NCBI GenBank assembly: GCA_964637165.1
Contig: CAZWVI010000009.1
Location: 20,867 to 84,866 of the forward strand
Direction: 5' to 3'
Length of the DNA: 64,000 nt
Origin: CAZWVI01 sp964637165
GTDB lineage: Bacteria > Planctomycetota > UBA1135
Within the stretch, counting starts at the first letter, position 1, and every line of letters begins with the position of its first letter. A program made the translations under genes and the position numbers. The notes under the pieces were generated by a model that worked only from the letters and a program-made list of their open reading frames with translations, was not told the DNA's origin and searched no databases. Below, in pieces: positions 24,011-33,081 of this stretch.

Positions 24011-24567
24011 GCTTTCCATTTTCGACGATAATAAAACCACGTCAAGAGCAATCCACTTAAAGAAGTTAGTACTCCGAAGCTAGCCGCGATAATTAGCAAG
24101 GGATGGTTGAAGTCTTCGCGCTCATCGTAGTCCATAATGTGGAGCATCCATAAGAAATCAAAAACGCGCCATTTGGTAGTGCGGACGGCATGCAGCTTTG
24201 CAGTGCGACTATCTAGGTATAGCACCACATCATCTTCAAAATTAATTTGCCAAGCTGGCAAAGGGCCGCCGCGATATTCATTGGGTGCAACTTCAATTAA
24301 CGCCGCAGAAATTACCTCTAGTGGGTCTTTCAGTAATTCCACTGCGACATCAATGGCTTGTTGCTCACTAAGAGCAGGAGGCTCAGCAAGCACACTTTCG
24401 ACTAAAGTCTGTTCGCCACCCTTTACAAGGTGATTGCCGCGCACTTCTTCAATTGGGAGAAAAATTGCCCAACAAACAAATCCAGAAACTGTCCATAACA
24501 ACAGTTGCACCCCCACCAACACCGACAAGCGCCGATGCCATTTGCGTGCGAGCGGAGCCAAAGACAT
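24007..24567 (-). CDS. PepSY-associated transmembrane protein
   Basis: 186 residues from the ATG at 24567; the frame runs further upstream into leuB. Layout: a basic N-terminus (ARKWHRRL), a first membrane helix (about 13-38, LSVLVGVQLLLWTVSGFVCW), an extracytoplasmic part with the PepSY-like strand WQINFEDDVVLYLDSRTAKLHAV, and a second helix near the C-terminus (LLIIAASFGVLTSLSGLLLTW) with basic residues after it. Such proteins are short forms of iron-uptake-associated reductases or protease inhibitors, but no cofactor His pair typical of the full reductases is certain. It overlaps the radical SAM gene by 4 bases. Confidence 0.8.
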   Translation of the reverse strand: MSLAPLARKWHRRLSVLVGVQLLLWTVSGFVCWAIFLPIEEVRGNHLVKGGEQTLVESVLAEPPALSEQQAIDVAVELLKDPLEVISAALIEVAPNEYRGGPLPAWQINFEDDVVLYLDSRTAKLHAVRTTKWRVFDFLWMLHIMDYDEREDFNHPLLIIAASFGVLTSLSGLLLTWFYYRRKWKA

Positions 24568-24596
24568 GGCTGCTACTTTAGCGTGGCCTAGATTAC

Positions 24597-25676
24597 TTAA
24601 ACAGTCACGCCACTCAACTGTTCCAGCACCATGTCGCCCCACTCCGAGGTCGAATGTAGTCCGGCCTTTAGGCCTTTTACTTTGGGTGACTGGAGAAGTT
24701 CAGCAACAACTGATTCCACCGCGTTAGCGGCCTCACTTTCACCTAGGTGCTCGAGCATCATTGCTACTGCGTTAATGGTCGCAATTGGGTTGGCCGTGTT
24801 TTTACCAGTAGCCTTAGGCATCGAGCCGTGGATTGGCTCAAACAAGGAGAAGTGTCCTGGGTTAATGTTGCCAGATGCAGCAACGCCCATTCCACCCTGC
24901 ACCATGGCACCGAGGTCAGTGATGATGTCACCAAACAAGTTGGTAGTAACCGCAACATCAAACCACTCTGGGTTTTTAACCATCCACATACATGCGGCAT
25001 CGATGTAAGCATGATCAGTTTTAACTTCTGGATACTCCTTGGCCACCTCGTCAAAAACACGAGTGTAAATATCTTGGGCACGCACCGCATTGGCCTTGTC
25101 GATTAACAACAACTCTTTGCGCGGGCGTGTCATTGCCAATTCAAAGGCGTAACGAATCACTCGTTCAGTTCCAGCGCGGGTGTAACGCATTGGTTGTGAT
25201 GCGATTTCGTTAGGGCCACCCTTATCTTCAAACTCGGCTGGAAAAACATAAGCATCTTCAGTGTTCTCACGCACAATCACCATATCCACATCAGATGGTG
25301 ACTTATCTTTAAGCGGGCACCAACGTTCATCAAACAACTTAATCGGACGCAGGTTAATGTAGAGACCACCTTCCCAACGAAGCTTGCCAATAACACCACG
25401 CTCAATTAAACCAATCGGGGCACGAGGATCGCCGATTGCGCCAAGCAATAGTGCGTCATGCTGTTGAGCTTCATTAAAAGCTTCGTCTGGAAAAATCTCA
25501 CCGCCATCTTCGCCGCCGGTGGCCAACCAGTGGTCGGTACCGTATGGGTATTCGGTTAGTTCATAGTTAAAATTCCAGCGGTCAGCGGCAAATTTGAGGA
25601 TTCGCAGACCTTCGCGGACAACTTCAGGGCCGATTCCATCACCGGCAAGAACAGCTATTTTGTGGGGATTTGTCAT
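24597..25676 (-). CDS. leuB: 3-isopropylmalate dehydrogenase (isocitrate/isopropylmalate family)
   Basis: 359 residues from the ATG at 25676. It performs oxidative decarboxylation in leucine synthesis. Evidence: KIAVLAGDGIGPEVV at the N-terminus, LLGAIGDPR, the REN signature VIVRENTEDAYVF (a Thr-Glu variant), DAACMWMVKNPEWFDVAVTTNLFGDIITD for metal and substrate binding, and FEPIHGSMPKATGKNTANP near the end. The VRENTEDAY form also occurs in tartrate and isocitrate relatives, so the exact substrate is not certain. A LeuD-LeuC fusion 1.6 kb away on the same strand supports leucine synthesis. Confidence 0.87.
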   Translation of the reverse strand: MTNPHKIAVLAGDGIGPEVVREGLRILKFAADRWNFNYELTEYPYGTDHWLATGGEDGGEIFPDEAFNEAQQHDALLLGAIGDPRAPIGLIERGVIGKLRWEGGLYINLRPIKLFDERWCPLKDKSPSDVDMVIVRENTEDAYVFPAEFEDKGGPNEIASQPMRYTRAGTERVIRYAFELAMTRPRKELLLIDKANAVRAQDIYTRVFDEVAKEYPEVKTDHAYIDAACMWMVKNPEWFDVAVTTNLFGDIITDLGAMVQGGMGVAASGNINPGHFSLFEPIHGSMPKATGKNTANPIATINAVAMMLEHLGESEAANAVESVVAELLQSPKVKGLKAGLHSTSEWGDMVLEQLSGVTV

Positions 25677-25810
25677 GATTTGGGGTATTTCCAAGTCCAG
25701 TATTGTAACGCGAACGTCTACATTTTTGGGGATTTTCGCCGGTGACTTTGGCGAACAACACGGTTTAACTGAACTTAATCCTGATAAAGTTGCCCAACTA
25801 ACCGACTTGC

Positions 25811-26089
25811 TCAACTCATATTGGCCATTCCAACTAGGCTAAGCAAGCACCACCATATAAGTGCTACAACAAAACCAGTGCGAACAATTTTTGAAAGCGT
25901 TGGCCGGGTAACTTTTAAGACCGAGTAAGCAGTGCCCAACAACAGCATCAAGCTTAGCGGACCCAGGCCGTACATATTTCCAATGTTGCAACTGCACGAA
26001 GCGTGGCCCCAAGCGGCTCCCGACCACGGGCCTAAAATCGGTGCGGATAAAGATGCCACTTCAGGGTAAGCAAGCAATGGGATTACCAC
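25811..26089 (-). CDS. Small membrane protein, unknown
   Basis: 92 residues from a GTG at 26089; the frame remains open about 10 codons further upstream without a better start. Two or three hydrophobic segments (an N-terminal one with Pro, then LSLMLLLGTAYSVL and VVALIWWCLLSLV) predict an inner-membrane protein. CSC in the loop and Trp/Gly-rich ILGPWSGAAWG are notable. It lies 55 bases after the carbonic-anhydrase-like gene on the same strand and may be co-transcribed. I do not recognise the family. Confidence 0.5.
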   Translation of the reverse strand: MVIPLLAYPEVASLSAPILGPWSGAAWGHASCSCNIGNMYGLGPLSLMLLLGTAYSVLKVTRPTLSKIVRTGFVVALIWWCLLSLVGMANMS

Positions 26090-26144
26090 ACTAAGGCAGT
26101 GGCGATAACTAATGATCGCTTAATAAAAGGTCGCGGAGACAACA

Positions 26145-26513
26145 CTAAAGCAGCTCAATTTCGCCATCGAGCGGAACCCAAATTGGCACAACTTCTAACT
26201 CTGGCCAATCTGCTTTAAGCAACTCGGCGGCTTGCACACACTGATGCTTTTGCACCTCGTCGTCCACCGGATTTCCAGCACACTCACTATGGGCGGCGAC
26301 TACCAATCCCTTAGAGGAATGAGCTTCAGCTGAAATCTTGACGTGCATGCGCACACCTTGATTTATGTTGGCCACGGCCCCAGCTTCGGTCACCATGTCC
26401 ACCCAATCGGCGCCAAAGCGTTCGCGGGTGAATGCAGTAACTCGCTCCTGAACGCGGCCATCCATGCAATTAACCGCAGTGGCGAAAGTTTTATTTTGGT
26501 CGTCAGCACTCAT
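26145..26513 (-). CDS. Small beta-carbonic-anhydrase-like protein
   Basis: 122 residues. The zinc ligand patterns of beta-class carbonic anhydrase are present: CMDGR (CxDxR) at about 17-21 and AHSEC (HxxC) at about 73-77. TEAGAVANI stands where the classic enzymes read RNAGN, so it belongs to a short, divergent branch. It may hydrate CO2 in the cytoplasm or bind zinc for another purpose. The ATG at 26513 is preceded by a perfect TATAAT 10 bases upstream. The frame continues much further upstream but would cover the divergent gene. Confidence 0.75.
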   Translation of the reverse strand: MSADDQNKTFATAVNCMDGRVQERVTAFTRERFGADWVDMVTEAGAVANINQGVRMHVKISAEAHSSKGLVVAAHSECAGNPVDDEVQKHQCVQAAELLKADWPELEVVPIWVPLDGEIELL

Positions 26514-26534
26514 TTCTGGGCATATTATAGATGC
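26514..26534. promoter_or_regulatory. 21-base divergent promoter with overlapping -10 boxes
   Basis: The bases between two opposite start codons hold TATTAT on the plus strand (26523-26528, 6 bases before the ATG at 26535) and TATAAT on the minus strand, almost on the same bases. Both transcripts would be leaderless or nearly so, and the two genes would compete for one melting region. Confidence 0.55.
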
Positions 26535-27317
26535 ATGAAAGCCCTCGTCACCACCCTCATTTGTGCCCTGCTGCTTGGCATGACCGATGCCCCCGAGCGC
26601 GCACAGTATCAATATGCCAATGTTTTTGGAGTCCACGTGGTGGCTTCGAACTCGGTGTCCAAGGCCAAGTTTGTACACATGGCAAATGTAATGGCGCAAT
26701 ATTTGGACAACGATGAAGACGGGGTCGTCGATGATCCCAACGTAGTAAATGCAATGGTCAACCATCGCAAACCGGCGGCAATGCTCATGTTTAAAAATGA
26801 AAACGAAGCCAACCAAATTTTCAATCAATATGGAAGTTTTTTGGATAAATTCCGCTTCCAAGAATTGTTTGCATTTGAATGTCGCCCAGGTGGTAGTTCG
26901 GCCGCCGGATTCGATGCAACTTTAGAGGAAGTGCTCCACTTGATTTCTGATTATGGTTGGGCAGGTGCCTATCCAAATGTATTCGGCACTTCAACCAACA
27001 CTGAAATTGCCGATGCCATGGATGTCGCCCGCGGCGGCCGCTTCATTAATGTCCCAAACAATTACCCGTCTAGCGCCTGGTACCATTACGATGACCAAAC
27101 TTGTGACTATGGATGCCAAGTTACCGAATATTTTTACTGGCTGCTAACTTCAATTCTTGGTGCTCAAGATTACAGCGGACGCTGCAATGACATCAATAAC
27201 GAATGGGAACCTTGCACTCCCAGCCAAGTTCAAAACACTGATGTTCTTGGTTGGTCATTAATGCACGACCCACGGTTCAACTTGCCGCAAGTAATTCCCG
27301 ACGGCAGTTACCGCTAG
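26535..27317 (+). CDS. Secreted protein with EF-hand-like loop, unknown function
   Basis: 260 residues from the ATG at 26535 (signal peptide about 1-16, MKALVTTLICALLLG); an upstream extension of the frame overlaps the divergent gene. After a conserved-looking VHVVASNSVSKAKFVHMANVMAQYL segment comes LDNDEDGVVDDP, a canonical calcium-loop pattern. TLEEVLHLISDYGW has an acidic-His helix that could be a metal site but is not HExxH. Four Cys near the C-terminus (CDYGC, GRC, PC) suggest disulfides and an extracytoplasmic location. I cannot assign a family with confidence. Confidence 0.75.
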   Translation: MKALVTTLICALLLGMTDAPERAQYQYANVFGVHVVASNSVSKAKFVHMANVMAQYLDNDEDGVVDDPNVVNAMVNHRKPAAMLMFKNENEANQIFNQYGSFLDKFRFQELFAFECRPGGSSAAGFDATLEEVLHLISDYGWAGAYPNVFGTSTNTEIADAMDVARGGRFINVPNNYPSSAWYHYDDQTCDYGCQVTEYFYWLLTSILGAQDYSGRCNDINNEWEPCTPSQVQNTDVLGWSLMHDPRFNLPQVIPDGSYR

Positions 27318-29308
27318 GCCAATCGTTCTGACGCAGCAAACAAGCCCGCTTTATAAGCGACTAGTTTGCCGGTGAAAGCGGAGGCGGCAACCGTTAGTGG
27401 GCTTGCTAAATACACTTTGCCAGGACCAGAGCGGCCGGCGAAATTTCGGTTGATGGCAGACACCGTTACTTGTTCAGAAGCATCACTTACTCCTGGACCA
27501 CAACCAATGCAAGCGCCGCAACCGGGCTCGATTAGTTTTACCCCAGCGCGCTCGAAGATGTCTATCCAACCTTGTTGGTGGGCATACTCTTGAACCTCTT
27601 TTGAGCCATACTGAATAAAGAATTGGGTGCCATCTGCGACACTTAATCCAGCATTTAGAGCTTCGGCACAAACCTTGGCATACATCGCAAAGTCATCGAT
27701 TTTGCCGGCCGTGCAAGAACCACCATAGGCGATATCCACTGGTATTTCTGCCAAGTCATCAATGTTTTTGCCATAAGTTGGATCGCCTGGCTCGGCAACC
27801 ATTGCCTTTATTTCTGCCAAGTCAATTTGATGTACTCCCCCGGCATAGGTCGCGCCTTGATCGGGCACAACGAAGGTCGCGGCAATTTCTTCGCTAGTTT
27901 TTCCAGGACGACGATCGGCCAACCATTCAGCCAAAGCATCATCGCCTTCGCAGATCCCAGTGCGGCCAGTGCATTCGGTTGCCATGTTGCACAAGGTGGC
28001 GCGTTCATCAACCGACAAACTCGCTAATCCTGAACCGCCAAATTCCATTGAGCGGTTCAAGGTATCTTCGCGCTTGGCGAAAGTGTTCAAGATATGCAGA
28101 ATTACATCTTTAGCAGTGCAAGCCTCACTTAGTACGCCGGTCAATTCAAAGCGAATACTTTCCGGCACGCGCACAAAAGTAAAACCACTTTGTGCAAGTG
28201 CGGCGTACTCAGTAGCACCAACTCCATAGGCCAGGGCATTCGATGCACCGCCCATGCAGGTGTGCGAATCTGTAGCTTGCACGAAATCACCCGGATCAAT
28301 GAATTTTTCGCGGGCGATTTGATGGCATATTCCCGGGCTGACACCATCACGCGCTTGATAATCACGTACATTAGTGTGCTCTTGGAACTCGCGCTGCAAA
28401 TCGCGCATAGTTTGAATCTTTTCCACGAAGGGTGCAAAACGCGCAACGCCATCGGCGTACAAAAGATGATCTTCAAAGACTGCCAACTTGTCAGCGTTCT
28501 TTACTTGATAATCATCGCCATACTCTTCTTGCAAAAACACGTGAACTTGAGCAGTTGTAAATTCATGGCTAAAGCCGGCATCGACATTAGCCAAGACGGC
28601 ATCATCGGCGGCCACGAAACGACCATCAGCGCCAGGATTCAACATTCGCGCGGCAATCATTTTTTCGGCCATCGTCATTGCTTGCTGACCAGTGGCATTG
28701 GGTGGCAATTCAATTTCGCCGACTTGAACTTTGCGCGAAAAATTAAACAAGCCACCATTTTCAATAATTAACTTAGTGACCGGATCATATTTATTGGTAA
28801 AACTTTCCAACGGCAAAGATTTGCCAGCTTGTAGGCGAGTTAGCATTTCATGGTCACCCATCAACTGCCCCAAGTTCAAGTTGTTGCGCTCGTGAATTGG
28901 CGCAAAGGACGCGGCGAACACATAGCGTACACCTGACCAGCGTTCACATTGAGCAGCAGTCTCACGACTAGAACCAGTCCCCTTACGCATTCCCGAAACA
29001 ATCGCCTCGAAGTTACCATCCATTAACTCACGTGGACCAATCACCCGCTGACCATTTGCGTCAACCAAACCCGCGTAAGCATTTTTGGCAATCTCGGCCG
29101 GTAAGTGGTCAAAGCAAACCCATGCCGGAGTCATCACGTCAGTGTTGATATCATCCAACAAATCGTCAATCGACAAATCTTCCATGCGTAAATTAAGCCC
29201 TTCATGCAACTGCTGACGAATCAGCTCCAAGTTCTTGGTCAAAAAGAGGACGCGCTTCTCTGGGTTGAGTTGCACATTTTGCGGCGGCCATGCTTGTGAG
29301 TTTTCCAT
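27314..29308 (-). CDS. leuCD: Isopropylmalate dehydratase/aconitase-family protein, small-subunit domain fused in front of the large subunit
   Basis: 664 residues. The N-terminal part (about 55-215) is the swivelling LeuD/aconitase domain 4 (GTGSSRETAAQCERWSGV, FAASFAPIHERNNLNLG). The rest (about 220-664) is the LeuC-type iron-sulfur part: DSHTCMGGASNALAYGVGATE with the first cluster Cys, and EPGCGACIGCGPGV with the CxxC pair. RNFAGRSGPGKVYLASP follows near the end. The order D then C is the reverse of normal aconitase. It would isomerise 2- to 3-isopropylmalate with leuB as the next step, though other aconitase-type substrates are possible. A GGAAAG lies upstream of the ATG, and TACAAT about 26 bases upstream could be its -10. 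Confidence 0.85.
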   Translation of the reverse strand: MENSQAWPPQNVQLNPEKRVLFLTKNLELIRQQLHEGLNLRMEDLSIDDLLDDINTDVMTPAWVCFDHLPAEIAKNAYAGLVDANGQRVIGPRELMDGNFEAIVSGMRKGTGSSRETAAQCERWSGVRYVFAASFAPIHERNNLNLGQLMGDHEMLTRLQAGKSLPLESFTNKYDPVTKLIIENGGLFNFSRKVQVGEIELPPNATGQQAMTMAEKMIAARMLNPGADGRFVAADDAVLANVDAGFSHEFTTAQVHVFLQEEYGDDYQVKNADKLAVFEDHLLYADGVARFAPFVEKIQTMRDLQREFQEHTNVRDYQARDGVSPGICHQIAREKFIDPGDFVQATDSHTCMGGASNALAYGVGATEYAALAQSGFTFVRVPESIRFELTGVLSEACTAKDVILHILNTFAKREDTLNRSMEFGGSGLASLSVDERATLCNMATECTGRTGICEGDDALAEWLADRRPGKTSEEIAATFVVPDQGATYAGGVHQIDLAEIKAMVAEPGDPTYGKNIDDLAEIPVDIAYGGSCTAGKIDDFAMYAKVCAEALNAGLSVADGTQFFIQYGSKEVQEYAHQQGWIDIFERAGVKLIEPGCGACIGCGPGVSDASEQVTVSAINRNFAGRSGPGKVYLASPLTVAASAFTGKLVAYKAGLFAASERLA

Positions 29309-29372
29309 GCTTTTTCTTTCCGTTTAAGCCGAGTATTGTACCGTTTCTTAGCTAAACTTGCCTCCCCACCAA

Positions 29373-30455
29373 ATGCCAACACTCTCCTACCCCAGCCACG
29401 AAATAAAGCAAATCGCTGACGCCTTTCTGGTGCGTGGCGAATTAACCGGAATTGCAACTTGGGCCGGTGGTCATATCAATGACTCTTATTTACTAGAATT
29501 TTTGCGTATGGATGGGCGGCGGCAGTTTCTTTTGCAAAAAGTTAATAGCCAAGTTTTCCCCGAACCTGAAAAGGTCATGGAAAACGTTGCGCGAGTTACG
29601 CGGTTCGTTTCGCAACGCGCTCCGGGCTTGGCCTTCTTACAACTTATTCCAACCCTTGACGACTTGGACTGGCACACCGACGAGAACGGCGATTGTTGGC
29701 GACTCTACCCATTCATTGAAGGCACCACCGCCCGTATGGAAGCTGAATCTGCCGACCAAGCCGAAGCCGCCGCGCAAGCATTTGGCCACTTCACCCGCTT
29801 ACTTAGTGATTTGCCAAACCCACCACTTCACGAGGTTATTCCCGGTTTCCACGACACCCGTCAACGAATTAAAGTATTGCAACAAACTGTCAAAGACAAT
29901 CCTTGCGGCCGTGCCGAAGCAGTTGAATCAGAATTAAATTATATTTTTTCACATACACAGGAAGCCGCGTTAATTTGCGATTTACTTGACAATAAGAAAT
30001 TACCAATGCGGGTGGTGCACAATGACACAAAAATTTCTAACGTTTTATTCGACGCACAAAATGACGAAGTTATTTGTGTAGTGGACCTCGACACCGTGAT
30101 GCCAGGTAGTGCCCTTTTCGATTTTGGAGACATACTACGCAGCATGTGCTCTCAGGCTAAAGAAGATCAACAAGATCTAAGCAAAGTAAAAGTAATCCCG
30201 GAATACTGCGATGCATTGATGCGCGGTTTTCTACGCGGCAGCGGAAAAATCCTCAGTGACCTGGAGAAAGAATTGTTGCCGCTTTCAGGATTTATTATTG
30301 CACTTGAACTCGGCGCACGGTTTTTGAACGACTACTTACAGGGTGATAATTACTTTAAAGCCACCCGTCCAGGGCAAAACCTAGACCGCGCAAGGGTGCA
30401 ATTAACACTCGCTCAAGGGCTATGGCAACATTTCGATCTTCAGGCGACTAGATAA
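29373..30455 (+). CDS. APH-fold sugar kinase, N-acetylhexosamine kinase-like
   Basis: 360 residues from the ATG at 29373 (a TTG at 29358 is possible). It has the aminoglycoside-phosphotransferase fold: GGHINDSYLLEF as nucleotide loop, FLLQKVN with the Lys, VVHNDTKISNVLFD as the catalytic loop (Asp in HND), and VVDLDTVMPGS as the metal Asp. This arrangement, especially NDTKxxN and DLDTV, matches NahK-type kinases that phosphorylate N-acetylglucosamine or GalNAc at C1, rather than antibiotic kinases. The true sugar is inferred. It is a single gene, convergent with the thiolase operon. Confidence 0.8.
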   Translation: MPTLSYPSHEIKQIADAFLVRGELTGIATWAGGHINDSYLLEFLRMDGRRQFLLQKVNSQVFPEPEKVMENVARVTRFVSQRAPGLAFLQLIPTLDDLDWHTDENGDCWRLYPFIEGTTARMEAESADQAEAAAQAFGHFTRLLSDLPNPPLHEVIPGFHDTRQRIKVLQQTVKDNPCGRAEAVESELNYIFSHTQEAALICDLLDNKKLPMRVVHNDTKISNVLFDAQNDEVICVVDLDTVMPGSALFDFGDILRSMCSQAKEDQQDLSKVKVIPEYCDALMRGFLRGSGKILSDLEKELLPLSGFIIALELGARFLNDYLQGDNYFKATRPGQNLDRARVQLTLAQGLWQHFDLQATR

Positions 30456-30492
30456 ATCCCAGCGCGCAGGTCGTCCACCATCAGCTTATTAA

Positions 30493-31689
30493 TTAACGTT
30501 CGAGCAACATGGCGATTCCTTGACCGCCACCGATACAAGCCGAAGCCATACCGAGTTGTTTGTTGCCGCGCTCCAGTTGATGGCACAGGGTTAGCAACAA
30601 GCGTGTTCCAGTTGCGCCAAGTGGATGACCAATGGCCACGGCACCACCATTTACGTTGCACTTATCGCGGTCAAGACCGAGTGCCTTTTCACAAGCTAAG
30701 TATTGCGCGGCAAATGCCTCGTTGATTTCAAAGTAATCAATATCAGCAACGCTTACTCCGGCCTTTTGACAAGCTTGTTGAATTGATGGGACTGGGCCAA
30801 AACCCATAGTCTCTGGCTTAACACCACTAATTCCCCATGAACGAATCTTGGCGCGCACCGTCCAATTTTCGGCAGCGGCACGTTCAGCAGTTGTGATGAT
30901 GATGGCCGCAGCACCGTCAACAATTCCCGAAGCGTTACCGGCAGTTACCGTGCCCTCTTTTCCAAAGGCGGCGCGCAACTTGCTTAAACCTTCAAGTGTT
31001 GAGTCGGGCTTTATGTGGTCGTCAGTTTCAACCACAATTTCTTTACGCCCCTTCTTAACTGTGACCGGCACAATTTCGTCGGCGAACAAACCATTAGCCA
31101 CCGCGGCCGCACCAAGTTGGTGAGAACGCAAAGCAAACTCATCTTGCTGTTCGCGAGTGATGCTGTATTCCTTGGCCAAATTCTCGGCAGTTTGTGCCAT
31201 GTAAAAGCCACAATTTGTATCCATCAAGCTTGCGAATAAGGAATCTTCAATTTGTGGAGGCATTCCAAAACGCATACCTTCACGCGCGCCGCGGATTACG
31301 TGGGGAGCTTGCGACATATTTTCCATGCCACCGGCCAACACAACTTCCGAATCACCACACAAAATCTGTTGCGCGGCATCGACCACCGATTGAATTCCCG
31401 AACCACACAAACGATTAACCGTCAGCGCCGGAACCTCTAATGGAATCCCTGCTTTCAAACCGACGTGGCGCGCGCCGTAAAGCGCATCGGCACTGGTCTG
31501 CAAAGCATTGCCCATAACCACATGATCGATTTGATCTGCGGCCACGCCAGAACGCTCTAATGCGCCTTTTGCGGCAATTGCGCCGAGTTCAAGCGCAGTC
31601 ACATTTTTAAATAGGCCGTAGCCGGGAGTGCCGACGTATTCGGCCATTGGGGTGCGTGCACCACCAACAATGACGAGTTCTTTTTGCAT
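30493..31689 (-). CDS. Acetyl-CoA acetyltransferase (thiolase)
   Basis: 398 residues. It condenses or cleaves beta-ketoacyl-CoA. The active-site Cys is in NRLCGSGIQS (about 90), NEAFAAQY holds the His loop, GGAVAIGHPLGATGTR gives the catalytic His, and SACIGGGQG the second Cys. The complete motif set and length fit the degradative/biosynthetic thiolase family. It is the last gene of a leftward five-gene group whose first gene is another thiolase. A GGCC...GGCC hairpin lies in the 41-base gap before it, so it may also be transcribed on its own. Confidence 0.92.
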   Translation of the reverse strand: MQKELVIVGGARTPMAEYVGTPGYGLFKNVTALELGAIAAKGALERSGVAADQIDHVVMGNALQTSADALYGARHVGLKAGIPLEVPALTVNRLCGSGIQSVVDAAQQILCGDSEVVLAGGMENMSQAPHVIRGAREGMRFGMPPQIEDSLFASLMDTNCGFYMAQTAENLAKEYSITREQQDEFALRSHQLGAAAVANGLFADEIVPVTVKKGRKEIVVETDDHIKPDSTLEGLSKLRAAFGKEGTVTAGNASGIVDGAAAIIITTAERAAAENWTVRAKIRSWGISGVKPETMGFGPVPSIQQACQKAGVSVADIDYFEINEAFAAQYLACEKALGLDRDKCNVNGGAVAIGHPLGATGTRLLLTLCHQLERGNKQLGMASACIGGGQGIAMLLER

Positions 31690-31730
31690 GGGATGTGGAA
31701 CGTTTAGGCCACGCTCAAGGCCGTTTTAAT

Positions 31731-32522
31731 TTACCAGTTTGGTTTACGTTTTTCGACGAATGCTTTTAAGCCTTCGCGTGCTTCTTCATTTGAGAAGAGC
31801 AATCCAAAATTGTCAGCCTCAGAAGCTTCACCTTCTGATTGACCAACTTCTAAACCGAAACGAATTACTTCGTTAGCAGTTTTTAATGCGAGCTCACCGC
31901 GCGAGGCAATTGTTTGCGCAAGTTGGCGAGTAGCGTTTTCAAGTTCATCGGCTTCCACTAAGCGATTAACTACGCCAACTCGGTGAGCTTCTTGCGCAGA
32001 GAACATATCAGCAGAGAGAATCCATTCGCGAGCGACACCCGCGCCGGCAAGTTGCGCCAAACGTTGCGTACCGCCAAAGCCTGGAATTAATCCGAGACTT
32101 GTTTCAGGCAGTCCAAACTTAGCCTTAGTTGAAGCAACACGCAAATGGCAAGCCAATGCAAGCTCCATGCCACCGCCAAGTGCAAAACCATTAACCATCG
32201 CGATGGTTGGTTTTGGACAAGCTTCAATGGTTGCGAAAGTGTCTTGACCAAGATGACTAAAGTCGCGCGCTTCGAGCGGCGACATATCAGCCATTTCAGC
32301 GATATCGGCACCGGCCACAAAGGCTTTGTCACCGCTTCCAGTGATAACGATTACCTTTACGTCATCAGATTCAGCACAATCAATTACCGCGTCACGCAAA
32401 CTTATTAACACATCGATGTTCAAGGCGTTTAACGCCGCTTCACGTTCGATGGTTAACTTGGCAACGCCATCACTCCAGATTTCAACGGAGACGACCTCTT
32501 CAGTTTGGACTTGATCGTTCAT
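31731..32522 (-). CDS. Enoyl-CoA hydratase/isomerase (crotonase family)
   Basis: 263 residues. The oxyanion-hole segments are AFVAGADIAEM and ALGGGMELALACHLR. The catalytic-Glu region is ETSLGLIPGFGGTQRL. Both Glu positions of true hydratases seem to be present (GMELAL and LPETSLG), so it should hydrate 2-enoyl-CoA, with short chains most likely. It overlaps the upstream cyclophilin by 4 bases and sits between two thiolases, consistent with a beta-oxidation or butyryl-CoA-type pathway. No hydroxyacyl-CoA dehydrogenase is in the window. Confidence 0.92.
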   Translation of the reverse strand: MNDQVQTEEVVSVEIWSDGVAKLTIEREAALNALNIDVLISLRDAVIDCAESDDVKVIVITGSGDKAFVAGADIAEMADMSPLEARDFSHLGQDTFATIEACPKPTIAMVNGFALGGGMELALACHLRVASTKAKFGLPETSLGLIPGFGGTQRLAQLAGAGVAREWILSADMFSAQEAHRVGVVNRLVEADELENATRQLAQTIASRGELALKTANEVIRFGLEVGQSEGEASEADNFGLLFSNEEAREGLKAFVEKRKPNW

Positions 32523-33061
32523 GCTGTGGCCTTTTCACGCACCGACATCTTTTTGATTTCGCACTTTTCAATCGGTGTGCTGTTTTCCATTCCAGTTGTT
32601 TTAACTCCAGCAACTGCATCTAATGCGTTTCCACCCTCGGTCATGTAACCGAAAGCTGCGTAGTCGCCATCAAGGAATGAAGCATCGCCGTGGCAGATAA
32701 AGAACTGACATGAAGCCGAGTTCTTTTCAGCGGAACGGGCCATTGAAATTACACCACGCTGGTGGCTGTACTTGCGGTCATTATTGAATTCACCGGCAAT
32801 CATTCCGTAATCGCCAGACCCAGTTCCAGTTCCAAGTGGGCACCCACCTTGAATCATGAATCCTGAAAGCACGCGGTGGAAAATTTTTCCATCGTAAAAG
32901 CCTTCGCTAGCGTAACGCAAAAAGTTGCGTACAGTTTGCGGAGCGGCCTCTGGCCAAAATTCTAAAGTAATTGTGCCACCATCGCGGCTGCCAACGGCAA
33001 CCTCGATATCTACACACAAGTTTTCGAGTTGAGAGTTTTCGTATTCGCTGTAATCGGTCAT
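32519..33061 (-). CDS. Cyclophilin-type peptidyl-prolyl isomerase
   Basis: 180 residues, no signal peptide, so cytoplasmic. Cyclophilin landmarks are FHRVLSGFMIQGG (catalytic Arg), NSASCQFFICHG and LDGDYAAFGYMTEG. The TGTGSGDYG loop is normal. It is followed at a 4-base overlap by the crotonase and preceded by a larger, exported cyclophilin, so the two isomerases are probably duplicates targeted to different compartments. Confidence 0.93.
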   Translation of the reverse strand: MTDYSEYENSQLENLCVDIEVAVGSRDGGTITLEFWPEAAPQTVRNFLRYASEGFYDGKIFHRVLSGFMIQGGCPLGTGTGSGDYGMIAGEFNNDRKYSHQRGVISMARSAEKNSASCQFFICHGDASFLDGDYAAFGYMTEGGNALDAVAGVKTTGMENSTPIEKCEIKKMSVREKATA

Positions 33062-33081
33062 TGTTCTAAGGGGTTGGTGGT

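Noticed and set aside
25594..25842. Small plus-strand frame ending near 25842 with a protein-like C-terminus
   Set aside because: No start codon with a ribosome site or -10 box; most of it is antisense to leuB. A 39-residue peptide from a TTG at 25726 cannot be excluded but is unsupported.
26514..26861. Upstream extension of the carbonic-anhydrase-like gene to 238 residues
   Set aside because: The extension is antisense to the signal peptide and body of the divergent secreted gene; the ATG at 26513 follows a perfect TATAAT.
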